From: Actinosynnema sp. ALI-1.44
GTDB lineage: Bacteria; Actinomycetota; Actinomycetes; Mycobacteriales; Pseudonocardiaceae
Direction of reading: 5' to 3'
Assembly: GCF_001984155.1 (NCBI RefSeq)
Contig: NZ_MTQO01000054.1
Coordinates: 930,001 to 994,000 of the forward strand
DNA: 64,000 bases
Shown: positions 53,662 through 64,000 of the stretch, piece by piece
Layout: each line of letters starts with the position of its first letter
Numbering within the stretch: the first letter of the stretch is position 1
Program-made: the position numbers and the translations under genes
Notes under the pieces: model-generated
Told to the model about the DNA's origin: nothing
Seen by the model: only the letters and a program-made list of their open reading frames with translations
Databases searched by the model: none

Positions 53662-54873
53662 ATGTTCGGGATCATCCGACCTTGTCGTCATCGGCTTTCA
53701 CCGACGCTGCGCACTTCGTGGATGGCCCACCTCTGCGGCCTCTGCCTGGCATTACGCGACGATCACGGGCAATTGGCGCGGACCGTCACGAATTACGACG
53801 GTCTCGTGGTGTCGGTCCTCGTCGAGGCCCAGTCCACCGTCCCGGCCAGGCGCACGGCGGGGCCGTGCCCCCTTCGGGCGATGCAACCCGCGTCCGTCGC
53901 ACAGGGTGACGGTGCCCGGCTGGCCGCCTCGGTGTCCCTCGCCCTGGCGTCGGCGAAGATCAGCGACCACGTGGCCGACGGCGACGGCGTCTTCGGCAGG
54001 CGCGGAGTTTCCCAAGCGGCGCGACGCGTCGCCAACCGGTGGGCGGCACAGGGCGCGCGGACCGGCGAGCGGATCGGCTTCGACACCGCCGTCCTGCTCG
54101 ACGCCGTGGGGCAGCAGCCCGCCGTGGAGAGCTCCCTCGTTCGTGGCGACTCGCTGCTGATGGCCACACACCCGACGGAAACCGCGGCCGCCGCGGCCTT
54201 CGCGCACACCGCGATCCTCAGCGGGCGACCGCAGAACGTCACCGCCCTGTCCGAGGCGGGCAAGTTGTTCGGGCGGATCGCGCACCTGCTCGACGCGGTG
54301 GAGGACCTCGAGGAGGACCGCGCCACCGGCGCCTGGAACCCGCTGCTGGCAACGGGAACCACCCGGGAGGAAGCCCGCAGGCTCTGCGACGACGCCATGC
54401 TCGGCGTGCGGCTGGCGTTGCGGGAGGCGGAGTTCACCGACAGCAAGCTCATCCACGTCCTGCTCGCGCACGAACTCGACCACGCCATCAAGCGCGCCTT
54501 CGGCGACGTGCACGGACCCGGCAACGGTCACAGCCATGGGCACCCGGGCGGACCGCAGTACCCGCAGCAGCCACCGCCGCCGTATCAGCAGCCGCCCGGA
54601 AAGAAGCCCAACCGCAAGGAACGGCGTGAGGACAAGCGCCGCGACTGGCACCAGCAGGGTTGGCAGCGGCCGAACCGCAGTTGGGGCGCGGCCTGCGGCA
54701 TCGCCCTCTTCATGTTCTGCACATGCCAGTACTGCTGCGGCAACCCGTACCACGATCCGTGGACCGGTGAGCCGAAGGAAGGCTGGTGCTACAACTGCGA
54801 CTGCTGCGATTGCTGTGACTGTTGCAACTGTGACTGTTGCGACGGTTGTGACTGCTGCGATTGTTCCTGTTAG
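53662..54873 (+). CDS. DUF5685-type protein with polycysteine tail (first of tandem pair)
   Basis: This protein of about 403 residues has an N-terminal domain of about 285 residues with conserved Cys/His motifs: FGIIRPCRHRL at the start, AHLCGLCLALRDDHGQ near residue 22, and AGPCPLRA near 68. Later come FGRIAHLLDAVEDLEED near 209 and HELDHAIKRAF near 273. I recognise it as DUF5685, whose function is unknown to me. A His/Pro/Gln linker and a basic stretch (KKPNRKERREDKRRD) lead to a tail starting near residue 376 that has 16 Cys in its last 28 residues, mostly CDCC units. I chose the ATG at 53662 to match the paralogue. It may bind metal; this is inference. Confidence 0.78.
   Translation: MFGIIRPCRHRLSPTLRTSWMAHLCGLCLALRDDHGQLARTVTNYDGLVVSVLVEAQSTVPARRTAGPCPLRAMQPASVAQGDGARLAASVSLALASAKISDHVADGDGVFGRRGVSQAARRVANRWAAQGARTGERIGFDTAVLLDAVGQQPAVESSLVRGDSLLMATHPTETAAAAAFAHTAILSGRPQNVTALSEAGKLFGRIAHLLDAVEDLEEDRATGAWNPLLATGTTREEARRLCDDAMLGVRLALREAEFTDSKLIHVLLAHELDHAIKRAFGDVHGPGNGHSHGHPGGPQYPQQPPPPYQQPPGKKPNRKERREDKRRDWHQQGWQRPNRSWGAACGIALFMFCTCQYCCGNPYHDPWTGEPKEGWCYNCDCCDCCDCCNCDCCDGCDCCDCSC
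54787..54870 (+). repeat. Degenerate CDCC-coding micro-repeat
   Basis: Short units such as GACTGCTGC, GATTGCTGT and GACTGTTGC recur across 84 bp and encode the CDCC repeats of the tail. Synonymous TGC/TGT and GAC/GAT changes show the repeats are kept at the protein level, not as recent exact duplications. Confidence 0.8.
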
Positions 54874-54910
54874 TCGTCGATCACCAGCTCGATCTCCAGG
54901 GGGAATCGGA

Positions 54911-55915
54911 ATGTTCGGGATCATCAGACCGTGTCGTCATCGGCTTCCTGTGTTGCACGGGACATGGCTCGCGCACTTATGCGGGTTGTGCCTGACGCTG
55001 CGTGACGAGCACGGCCAGTTGGCTCGTGCCGTGACCAACTACGACGGCCTGGTGATCTCCGTGCTCGTGGAGGCGCAGTCCGACGGTGCCGCGAATCGGC
55101 GCACCGCCGGGCCGTGCCCGCTGCGCGCGATGCGGTCCGCGTCGGTCGCGCAAGGTGACGGTGCTCGGTTGGCCGCCGCCGTGTCGCTTGTACTCGCCTC
55201 AGCCAAGATGACCGACCACGTCGCCGACCGGGACGGTGCGATGCGCCGTCCCGGTGCTCCCGCTGTCGCGCGGCTCGTTGCCAAGCGGTGGGCGGCACAG
55301 GGCACGACGTCCGCGTCCGCGGTCGGTTTCGACACGGCTGTCCTGCTGGACGCTGTCGCCCGGCAGTCCACCGTCGAGTCGTCGGCGGTGTCCCTGCTGG
55401 ACGCGACCGAGCCGACGGAAACCGCTGCGGCCGCCGCGTTCGCGCATACCGCCGTGGTGAGTGGTCGTCCGGCCAACGCGACCGCGCTGGCCGAGGCCGG
55501 GCGGCTGTTCGGCCGGATCGCGCACCTCGTCGACGCCGTCGAAGACCTCGACGGCGACGGTGCCGCCGGCGCGTGGAACCCGTTGACCGCAACCGGTGCG
55601 TCCCTCGCCGAGGCTCGTCGGCACTGCGACGACGCCGCGCTCGGGATGCGCCTGGCGCTGGACGAGGCCGACTTCGCCGACGGCCGGCTCGTGCGCGCCC
55701 TGCTCGTCGACGAAGTCGAGCACGCCATCCACCGGGCGTTCGCGCATGCCTCCGGGGGGCCGCGCAAGAAGAACAAGAAGAAGGAGAAAGCTGACCACAG
55801 CAGTCACCTGGGTGCGGACATCGGTTCGGGTGCTGCGGAGATCGCCGCAGGCCGGGCGGGCCGGGGATGCTGTGCGCACTGCGACTGCTGCGGCTGCTGT
55901 GACGGCTGCGGCTAG
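54911..55915 (+). CDS. DUF5685-type protein with cysteine-rich tail (second of tandem pair)
   Basis: This 334-residue paralogue of the preceding protein is 37 bp downstream, so the two are cotranscribed. It shares FGIIRPCRHRL, AHLCGLCLTLRDEHGQ, AGPCPLRA, FGRIAHLVDAVEDL and the final VEHAIHRAFAH. Its linker is Lys-rich (RKKNKKKEK). The short tail CCAHCDCCGCCDGCG has eight Cys in 14 residues, fewer than the first copy. The ATG at 54911 follows AGGGGGA. Function unknown. A paired metal-binding role is inferred only from Cys content. Confidence 0.77.
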   Translation: MFGIIRPCRHRLPVLHGTWLAHLCGLCLTLRDEHGQLARAVTNYDGLVISVLVEAQSDGAANRRTAGPCPLRAMRSASVAQGDGARLAAAVSLVLASAKMTDHVADRDGAMRRPGAPAVARLVAKRWAAQGTTSASAVGFDTAVLLDAVARQSTVESSAVSLLDATEPTETAAAAAFAHTAVVSGRPANATALAEAGRLFGRIAHLVDAVEDLDGDGAAGAWNPLTATGASLAEARRHCDDAALGMRLALDEADFADGRLVRALLVDEVEHAIHRAFAHASGGPRKKNKKKEKADHSSHLGADIGSGAAEIAAGRAGRGCCAHCDCCGCCDGCG

Positions 55916-55979
55916 CGCACCCGTCCCACGGGTCACACCAGCCCCGGTTTTCAAGCCCTGACCTGGGTCGGAGCAAAAC

Positions 55980-56008
55980 TGTCGGTGGGCGGACGTAGAG
56001 TCTTCGGC
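55980..56008 (+). promoter_or_regulatory. PafBC-type DNA-damage promoter of uvrB
   Basis: TGTCGGTG (55980-55987), eight bases, then TAGAGT (55996-56001), and seven bases before the GTG at 56009. The layout is identical to that of the polA promoter in this window and matches TTGTCRGTG-N8-TAnnnT. Confidence 0.78.
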
Positions 56009-58177
<2,169 letters not shown>

Positions 58178-58284
58178 CACAACAGGCATGCCGCAGCCCT
58201 CCGACCCCCGAACGTAACTGGGGGCTAGGGGCGCAACGGACATGGCCGTGGGGCATTCGCCGTGGATGTGCCATCCCTGACAGG

Positions 58285-58890
58285 TCGACGGTCGGCAGAG
58301 CGGGCTATGCGCCGAGGACGATCAATCACGTTTTGACTGTGGTGCACGGCTTTTACGCGTTCCATGGCCAGTTCGGCACTGGAGCCTGATCCTCTGGAAT
58401 CCCTGGTTTGTTCTGGGCGGGCTCGTCGTGTCACTGGCGACTCGTCAGTTCCAGCGCGCCTGAAACATCGCAACGCTATTCGGCATGAGCGGATGTTGCC
58501 GTCGGTCTGAGTGCCCGAACTACGCACGAACCACAGCAGTACCACGCGCGTGATCAACTTGACAAGTGCAGAGAAATTTCGATAAGCGCAAGGTCGAACT
58601 CGGCTCCTGCGGACGCCCGTACGGGACGAGCTGCCAGCATGAGCACCCGGTCCGCGCAGTTGCATGTGAACCCGAAAATGCTGCGCCCGTCTCGACGAAT
58701 TGGAGTCCGACTTGGAGGAGCGGAGGAAACGCGCCACGACCGAGGGATGGCTGGGGGAGATCGGGGGTGTGGACCTCACACTCCAGTGCCTGCGCGACAG
58801 CGCGCCGACGCACTGCGGCTCACCCGGATCGCCCGCCAGGTCGACCTCGGCACGGGCGTTGGGCGGGTAACCACGCGGGTTGGCGGGCAC
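58285..58890 (+). pseudogene. Decayed tyrosine recombinase/integrase
   Basis: Scattered frames keep the family pieces in order. The core-binding helix AGYAPRTINHVLTVVHGFYAFHG lies near 58300-58362 and ends in TGA at 58386. QVQRNFDKRKVEL and CGRPYGTSCQHEH (the Cys/His finger of actinobacterial site-specific integrases) lie at 58563-58655. LHVNPKMLRP follows, then LDELESDLEERRKRATTEGW and LGEIGGVDLTL (about 58695-58790), and ALRLTRIARQVDLG near 58815-58860 in another frame. The catalytic R-H-R-Y block between them is deleted. It is a relic of a mobile element inserted downstream of uvrB. Confidence 0.65.
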
Positions 58891-58998
58891 CGTTTGGCTC
58901 TGGAGGGTCAGCTGATGTGGCTGGCAACTCAGCTGGGTGCGCCCTGCGCCGGCCGGGGCGGCAGCGTGTGCCGTCGCTGTGCATCTGCGGCGCATTGC

Positions 58999-59670
58999 CT
59001 ATTTCGGTGTGGACGTGTCATGTGCGGGTGAACGGTCGCGCAGTGTGGGAACCCCGTCCCCGTGGAGTTCGTCGCAGAACCTGGTGCGACCGGTCATGGC
59101 CATGATCAGTGCGAGGGTGCGGCCGGACACCAGAGGGCCTTCTCCGGAGGTGAAGGGGCCATCGGTGGCGACGAGGCGCAGGCCCTTGACCCGCGTCTTG
59201 GCAACAACTACCTGGTCGGTGCTCCGGTAGTACTCGGCGATCCGGGTGAGCGTCGCGATCGGGGAGTCGTGGCGGATACCCAGCGGGTGGCGGATGTCCT
59301 CCCCGTGGACGATCGTTTCGCCGAGCATCGCGATGACCGGCAGCGGCGGCTTGGACTTGCTGGCGACGGCGCGGCGGAACCGGTCGAGTGTCTCGGCGGG
59401 AGCGTCGCCGAGCTGTTCGGCTAGGCGCATGGCCACTTGCTTGTCGAAGTCGAAGCGGCAGCGCACCACTCCGGCGAACCAGCGGAGACCGTTCAGGTTC
59501 GCTCCGGCGGTCAGGTGGGCCAGCACCTCGCGCACGGACAGGTCGCTGCACAACGAACGGGTGGACCACTGCTCGTCCGTAAGGTGCATCACGTCGGTTG
59601 CGAGAGCGGCGCGTTCGGCGTGCACCAGCGGCCAGATCTCGACGGGGCGGCGGCTGTGCGTGTCGACCAT
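58999..59670 (-). CDS. Maleylpyruvate-isomerase-fold, mycothiol-dependent-type protein
   Basis: This 223-residue protein belongs to the DinB/MDMPI superfamily. Its N-terminal helix bundle has WPLVHAERAALATDVMHLTDEQW and LSVREVLAHLTAGANLN near residue 48, and HGEDIRHPLGI near 127 supplies likely metal-binding His/Asp. The C-terminal domain has the MDMPI_C-like DGPFTSGEGPLVSGRTLALI. Such enzymes use mycothiol in actinobacteria, and the actual reaction is unknown. The ATG at 59670 has GGAAGGA upstream. Confidence 0.83.
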   Translation of the reverse strand: MVDTHSRRPVEIWPLVHAERAALATDVMHLTDEQWSTRSLCSDLSVREVLAHLTAGANLNGLRWFAGVVRCRFDFDKQVAMRLAEQLGDAPAETLDRFRRAVASKSKPPLPVIAMLGETIVHGEDIRHPLGIRHDSPIATLTRIAEYYRSTDQVVVAKTRVKGLRLVATDGPFTSGEGPLVSGRTLALIMAMTGRTRFCDELHGDGVPTLRDRSPAHDTSTPK

Positions 59671-60062
59671 CGTAGTGGTCCTTCCTTGTCGATCAGGGCT
59701 GTCATCGGGTGAGACCGCTGCCATCGGGCAGAATCGTCGGTGATGGACGACACTTTTTCCGAGCAGGTCGCCCAGCCGTGGGGGTCGATCGCCAGCTTCA
59801 GGATGTCCGATGTGACCGACCGCCAGCCACTCTTGATCAGGTCGTCTTTGCCGCGCTGTTCGAGCAACCCACGCCACAGCGACGACGAGGGGATCCACGC
59901 CTGAGGAACGGGGCGTATGCAGGATCCACAGCTCAGGTCGTACGGAAAGAGAAGCTGGTGGGCAAAAGATCGACTTGGAGGAGTATCGCCGCAGGTGCAT
60001 TACACGAGAGAAGGAGCGACTCTTCCCGGATTTGATCAGTGCCCCGAGTCGCGCTGTCACAT
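59671..60062. other. 392-bp stretch without a convincing gene
   Basis: Short frames exist on both strands (for example minus-strand LKLAIDPHGWATC near 59780-59815) but none has a start, ribosome site and domain together. Because it lies in a region with a decayed integrase, it may be eroded gene material. Confidence 0.4.
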
Positions 60063-60413
60063 TCACTCGGTCAGACGAGCTTCGTACTCCGCGATCACCT
60101 TCTTGGGCACGCACATCCGCCACGCCTCGACGACGAGCTCACGCATCTCCTGCTCGTCGATCGCCGCGAGCCACACCTGGACCCAGTTGAACCGCTCGTC
60201 GGACTTCGACGGCGGGAAGAACTTGTCCGGCTCGCCGCTGATCAACGCGTCCCGTTCCGCCCGGGGAAAGGCGAAACCCATCGTCATCTCGTCCCGCGAC
60301 AACCCGACGTACACGATCTGCCCGATCCGGAACTTGACCCGATCCCGCACGATCGCCTCATACGACCGCGGCAGCGACAACGCCACCTGGCGGATCTGCT
60401 CAACGGTGACCAT
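60063..60413 (-). CDS. MmcQ/YjbR-family protein
   Basis: This 116-residue CyaY-like fold protein starts VTVEQIRQVALSLPRSYEA and has KFRIGQIVYVGLSRDEMTMGF and FNWVQVWLAAIDEQEMRELV, the MmcQ/YjbR pattern. Family members are thought to bind DNA or act with quinone-type metabolism, and the function here is unknown. I chose the ATG at 60413. It lies 31 bp after the deazaflavin oxidoreductase gene, so the two probably share a transcript. Confidence 0.85.
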   Translation of the reverse strand: MVTVEQIRQVALSLPRSYEAIVRDRVKFRIGQIVYVGLSRDEMTMGFAFPRAERDALISGEPDKFFPPSKSDERFNWVQVWLAAIDEQEMRELVVEAWRMCVPKKVIAEYEARLTE

Positions 60414-60444
60414 GCCCGGCAAACTACCCAACGGGTCTGACAAA

Positions 60445-60924
60445 TCAACTGCCGTCGTGTACACGCTCCAACACGACGACGGGGGTCTGCCTGCCCGAGG
60501 CTGCCTCGAACTCGGCGAACTTCGGGATGAGCGCGATCTCTTTCGCCCAGATCCGCTCGCGTTCCGCCCCTTGTGCGAGTCGCGCGACTACAGGCACTTC
60601 CTCCGCGTCCGCCTCGACCGTGGCGCGGGGGTTCGCCATCAGATTGATGTACCACGCCGGATGGCGTGGGCTGCCGCCGTAAGTGCCGAAGACAGCCCAG
60701 TTGTCGCCGACCGGTTGGTAGAACAGCGGGCTGATCCGTTCGCGCCCCGTCTTCGCCCCGGTGTGGTGCACCAGGATGAGCGGCATACCCGGCGCGTCGA
60801 GCCCGGGAACCGGCGGTGGAACTGGGCGGCCCGCGGCGAACTCCTCGTCGGTGCTCCACGCCGCGTACCCGGCGTTCGCTCGGACCTCGGCGATGATCCG
60901 CTCGTTCCAGTTGTTGATGTCCAT
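60445..60924 (-). CDS. F420/deazaflavin-dependent nitroreductase-family oxidoreductase
   Basis: This 159-residue protein of the Ddn-like deazaflavin-dependent family has LILVHHTGAKTGRERISPLFY near residue 49 and SPRHPAWYINLMANPRATVE near 84, the F420-phosphate-contact regions. It would use reduced F420 to reduce an unknown substrate. The ATG has AAGGGA upstream. It is divergent from a TetR gene across 86 bp containing two palindromic operators, so this oxidoreductase is a likely target of that repressor. Confidence 0.9.
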   Translation of the reverse strand: MDINNWNERIIAEVRANAGYAAWSTDEEFAAGRPVPPPVPGLDAPGMPLILVHHTGAKTGRERISPLFYQPVGDNWAVFGTYGGSPRHPAWYINLMANPRATVEADAEEVPVVARLAQGAERERIWAKEIALIPKFAEFEAASGRQTPVVVLERVHDGS

Positions 60925-60936
60925 GACGTTCCCTTG

Positions 60937-60993
60937 TTATCCGGAGCACTTGCTCCTCAAAGTAGCACAACGCGGAGCATGTGCTCCGGATAA
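60937..60993. promoter_or_regulatory. Paired TetR operators between the oxidoreductase and tetR
   Basis: GGAGCA-CT-TGCTCC (60943-60956) and GGAGCA-TG-TGCTCC (60974-60987) are both perfect 14-bp palindromes, 31 bp apart. The outermost arms TTATCCGGAGCA (60937-60948) and TGCTCCGGATAA (60982-60993) are also exact complements. Confidence 0.8.
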
Positions 60994-61010
60994 GCGGTAT
61001 GCTCGGGAGC

Positions 61011-61640
61011 ATGGCAGTGGGTGGGTCGGACGGTGAATCGGCGGGGGTCACCCGGCGACGGGCGCCGCGCGTGGACGCGATCCGCAATCGGGAAGCGATC
61101 ATCGAGGCCGCCGCCGACGTACTGGCCGAACAGGGCACCGCGGTGGACGTGCGGGAGATCGCCCGCCGCAGCGGGGTGGGCATGGGTACCCTCTACCGGC
61201 ACTTCCCGAAGAAGGAAGACCTCGTGCACACGGTCCTGCGCAAGGACTTCACGGAGTGGGCGGAGTCCGCCCGTCAGGCGGCGATCGACGCCGAGGACCC
61301 CTGGGCCGCGCTGGCCGACTTCTACCGGCAGGCCCTGGCAGGCAGCGCGCGCCACCGCGCGATCATGGAGAACTTCGCGCTGACCTGGTCGACCCCGGAC
61401 CTGGATGGCATCAATCAACTCCGGGTCGTCCTCGAGGAACTCCGCGTCCGGGCCGCGGGCCTGCTGCGCCCCGGCGTGACCACCGACGACCTGCTGCTCC
61501 TGCTGGTCTCACTGGGGCACGCCGTGGAGATCACCGACGAGTGCCGTCCGCAGCTGTGGAACAGGCTGCTGCACATCAGTCTTGACGGCCTGCGCGCCGA
61601 CCACCACGAACCACTACCCGGTGACGCCGCACCGGTGTAG
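61011..61640 (+). CDS. TetR-family regulator of the divergent redox operon
   Basis: This 209-residue regulator has an HTH at about residues 30-75 (DVREIARRSGVGMGTLYRHFPKKEDLVHTVL). A helical C-terminal domain of the SbtR type follows (AIMENFALTWSTPDLDGINQ). I chose the ATG at 61011. An upstream in-frame start (60981) lies inside the second operator palindrome. It is inferred to repress both itself and the F420-type oxidoreductase. Confidence 0.9.
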   Translation: MAVGGSDGESAGVTRRRAPRVDAIRNREAIIEAAADVLAEQGTAVDVREIARRSGVGMGTLYRHFPKKEDLVHTVLRKDFTEWAESARQAAIDAEDPWAALADFYRQALAGSARHRAIMENFALTWSTPDLDGINQLRVVLEELRVRAAGLLRPGVTTDDLLLLLVSLGHAVEITDECRPQLWNRLLHISLDGLRADHHEPLPGDAAPV

Positions 61641-61657
61641 GCCAGCGTCAGATGAAA

Positions 61658-61686
61658 GAGGCCGACCTCGTTCGGAGGTCGGCCTC
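61658..61686. terminator. Bidirectional terminator between tetR and argG
   Basis: GAGGCCGACCTC and GAGGTCGGCCTC form a 12-bp perfect stem with a 5-base loop between the two convergent genes. Confidence 0.88.
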
Positions 61687-61700
61687 AGTGGTGTCCGTGC

Positions 61701-63203
<1,503 letters not shown>

Positions 63204-63210
63204 TCACGGC

Positions 63211-63708
63211 TCACTTGGCGTGCTGGTCCGGCGCGCGCCGGACCACGTCCATCTCCTGCCGCAAGCGCCAGCTCGTGTCGTCCGCCGAGACCAGGTTGCG
63301 CCAGTGGTAGGACGTCGGCGTGATCGACGAGAAGATCCACCGCACCGACCGGCCGTCGGCCTGGCGGCCGGACAGCACGATCTCGTCGCCTACCGCGCGG
63401 GCGACGAACTGCTGCACGTAACCGGAGGTCGGACCGATCCACGTGGACCGCCACGCCGTGATCCGCGGGTCGTAGAACCGGACGGTCATGCCGAACTCCC
63501 GGCCGGGCACGATCCACACGTCCTGGATCGCCCGGCCCCGCAACGCCCAGCCGAAGTGCCATTCACCCGGCATGGTCCTGGTCGTGCCGTCCTCGAAGTA
63601 GTCGGTCACGGTCAAGTCCCACGAACCGACGAACTGACCGAACAGCATCAGTTCGGCCGCGTGGTCCGGGTGCGGCCCATCGGCCGCGACGATCTCGGCG
63701 ACATTCAC
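63211..63708 (-). CDS. Hypothetical beta-barrel protein (DUF1579-like)
   Basis: This 165-residue cytoplasmic protein has LMLFGQFVGSWDLTVTDYFEDG near residue 20 and EWHFGWALRGRAIQDVWIVPG near 48. Alternating strands end in YHWRNLVSADDTSWRLRQEM. The pattern resembles small lipocalin-like/DUF1579 barrels that bind hydrophobic ligands. Function unknown. The start is GTG. It lies upstream of argG on the same strand. Confidence 0.65.
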   Translation of the reverse strand: MNVAEIVAADGPHPDHAAELMLFGQFVGSWDLTVTDYFEDGTTRTMPGEWHFGWALRGRAIQDVWIVPGREFGMTVRFYDPRITAWRSTWIGPTSGYVQQFVARAVGDEIVLSGRQADGRSVRWIFSSITPTSYHWRNLVSADDTSWRLRQEMDVVRRAPDQHAK

Positions 63709-63773
63709 GCGTCCAGCATCGGTCGGTGCGCCGTCGCTGTCTTGAAGATCCTTGCGTTCACAGCCGTTCGGTG

Positions 63774-63914
63774 ATGGGTGTCGGCGGCAGGCTGGCCGTG
63801 GTGCTCGCGTTCACCTTCGCCGACGGCGTGATCACCGAGATCGACGTGATCGGCGACCGGGACCGGCTCAGCGCCGCCGACCTCTCGGTGCTGCCTCAGA
63901 CGTCAGAGGTGTAG
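63774..63914 (+). pseudogene. C-terminal fragment of a SigJ-like ECF sigma factor (SnoaL domain)
   Basis: A 46-codon frame reads GGRLAVVLAFTFADGVITEI, then DVIGDRDRLSAADLSVL. This matches the last two strands of the SnoaL-like domain that ends SigJ-type ECF sigma factors. The rest of the gene is missing and the frame upstream is not conserved, so it is a remnant. Confidence 0.55.
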
Positions 63915-64000
63915 CGCTGGGGCTTGGTGGCCTTGGCGAGGTTGTCCAGGGTGACCTTCAGCGGGATGTCACCCATCAACGCCGTCAGCGCGCGTGCGAT
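63896..64000 (-). CDS. C-terminus of an unidentified gene, cut by the window edge
   Basis: The minus-strand frame is open from the window end to TGA at 63896-63898 and encodes 34 residues ending AKATKPQRYTSDV. The upstream part (MGDIPLKVTLDNL) looks like coding sequence by codon bias. The family is not recognisable from so short a piece. It overlaps the sigma remnant by 19 bp. Confidence 0.5.
   Translation of the reverse strand: MARALTALMGDIPLKVTLDNLAKATKPQRYTSDV

Noticed and set aside
58225-58995. 256-codon minus-strand frame downstream of uvrB
   Set aside because: No domain; the plus strand here carries ordered integrase fragments, which explain the sequence better.

Overview
The window is a high-GC actinobacterial chromosome segment, most likely from the family Pseudonocardiaceae. 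Supporting signs are GTG/TTG starts and leaderless genes, an ANTAR response regulator of the PdtaR type, CoaE fused to a GrpB domain, a mycothiol-dependent maleylpyruvate-isomerase-fold enzyme, an F420/deazaflavin oxidoreductase, a SARP regulator and DasR-type operator sequences. The order pdtaR (7.9 kb) - liv operon - polA (19.0) - rpsA (42.0) - coaE (46.2) - uvrB (56.0) is the conserved actinobacterial backbone. Here it is stretched by blocks of lineage-specific genes.

Region 1 (1-7.7 kb) is a defence island. It holds the end of a type I restriction specificity subunit, hsdR, an AIPR-family protein with an N-terminal nuclease-like motif, and a broken Lhr-like helicase. It abuts the 3' end of an unusual short-variable-loop tRNA with a CAA anticodon. 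Region 2 (7.9-21.7 kb) has pdtaR, a secreted Fn3 protein, a complete branched-chain amino-acid ABC importer (livKHMGF), a hydrolase, a secreted NTF2-like protein, a LysR regulator, a PaaI-type thioesterase and polA. Region 3 (21.7-27.5 kb) has marR plus an MFS exporter, tetR divergent from a DrrAB-type exporter with tandem operators, bluB and a small Rossmann protein. Region 4 (27.5-37.1 kb) has a SARP regulator, an ECF sigma factor overlapping a membrane-anchored propeller protein, a TetR / YhgE-Pip / degenerate ABC ATPase operon, and a TetR facing two tiny membrane proteins. Region 5 (37.1-47.4 kb) has a two-component pair, a secreted hydrolase, a methyltransferase-GNAT pair, rpsA, a lipoprotein, a histidine kinase and coaE. 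Region 6 (47.4-55.9 kb) has a dasABCD-like amino-sugar uptake and hydrolysis operon behind two dre-like palindromes, two DUF402-type proteins, and a tandem pair of DUF5685 proteins ending in extremely cysteine-rich tails. Region 7 (56-64 kb) has uvrB, a decayed tyrosine recombinase, metabolic and redox genes, a TetR with paired operators, argG, and fragments at the edge.

The sequence shows much of the regulation. polA and uvrB carry the same PafBC-type DNA-damage promoter, placed so that both mRNAs would be leaderless. Most local regulators have palindromic operators next to their targets. The least explained item is the tandem DUF5685 pair with polycysteine tails. The AIPR/type I restriction island and the degenerate ABC-YhgE operon are next. 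All calls come from reading the sequence; no database searches or folding programs were run.
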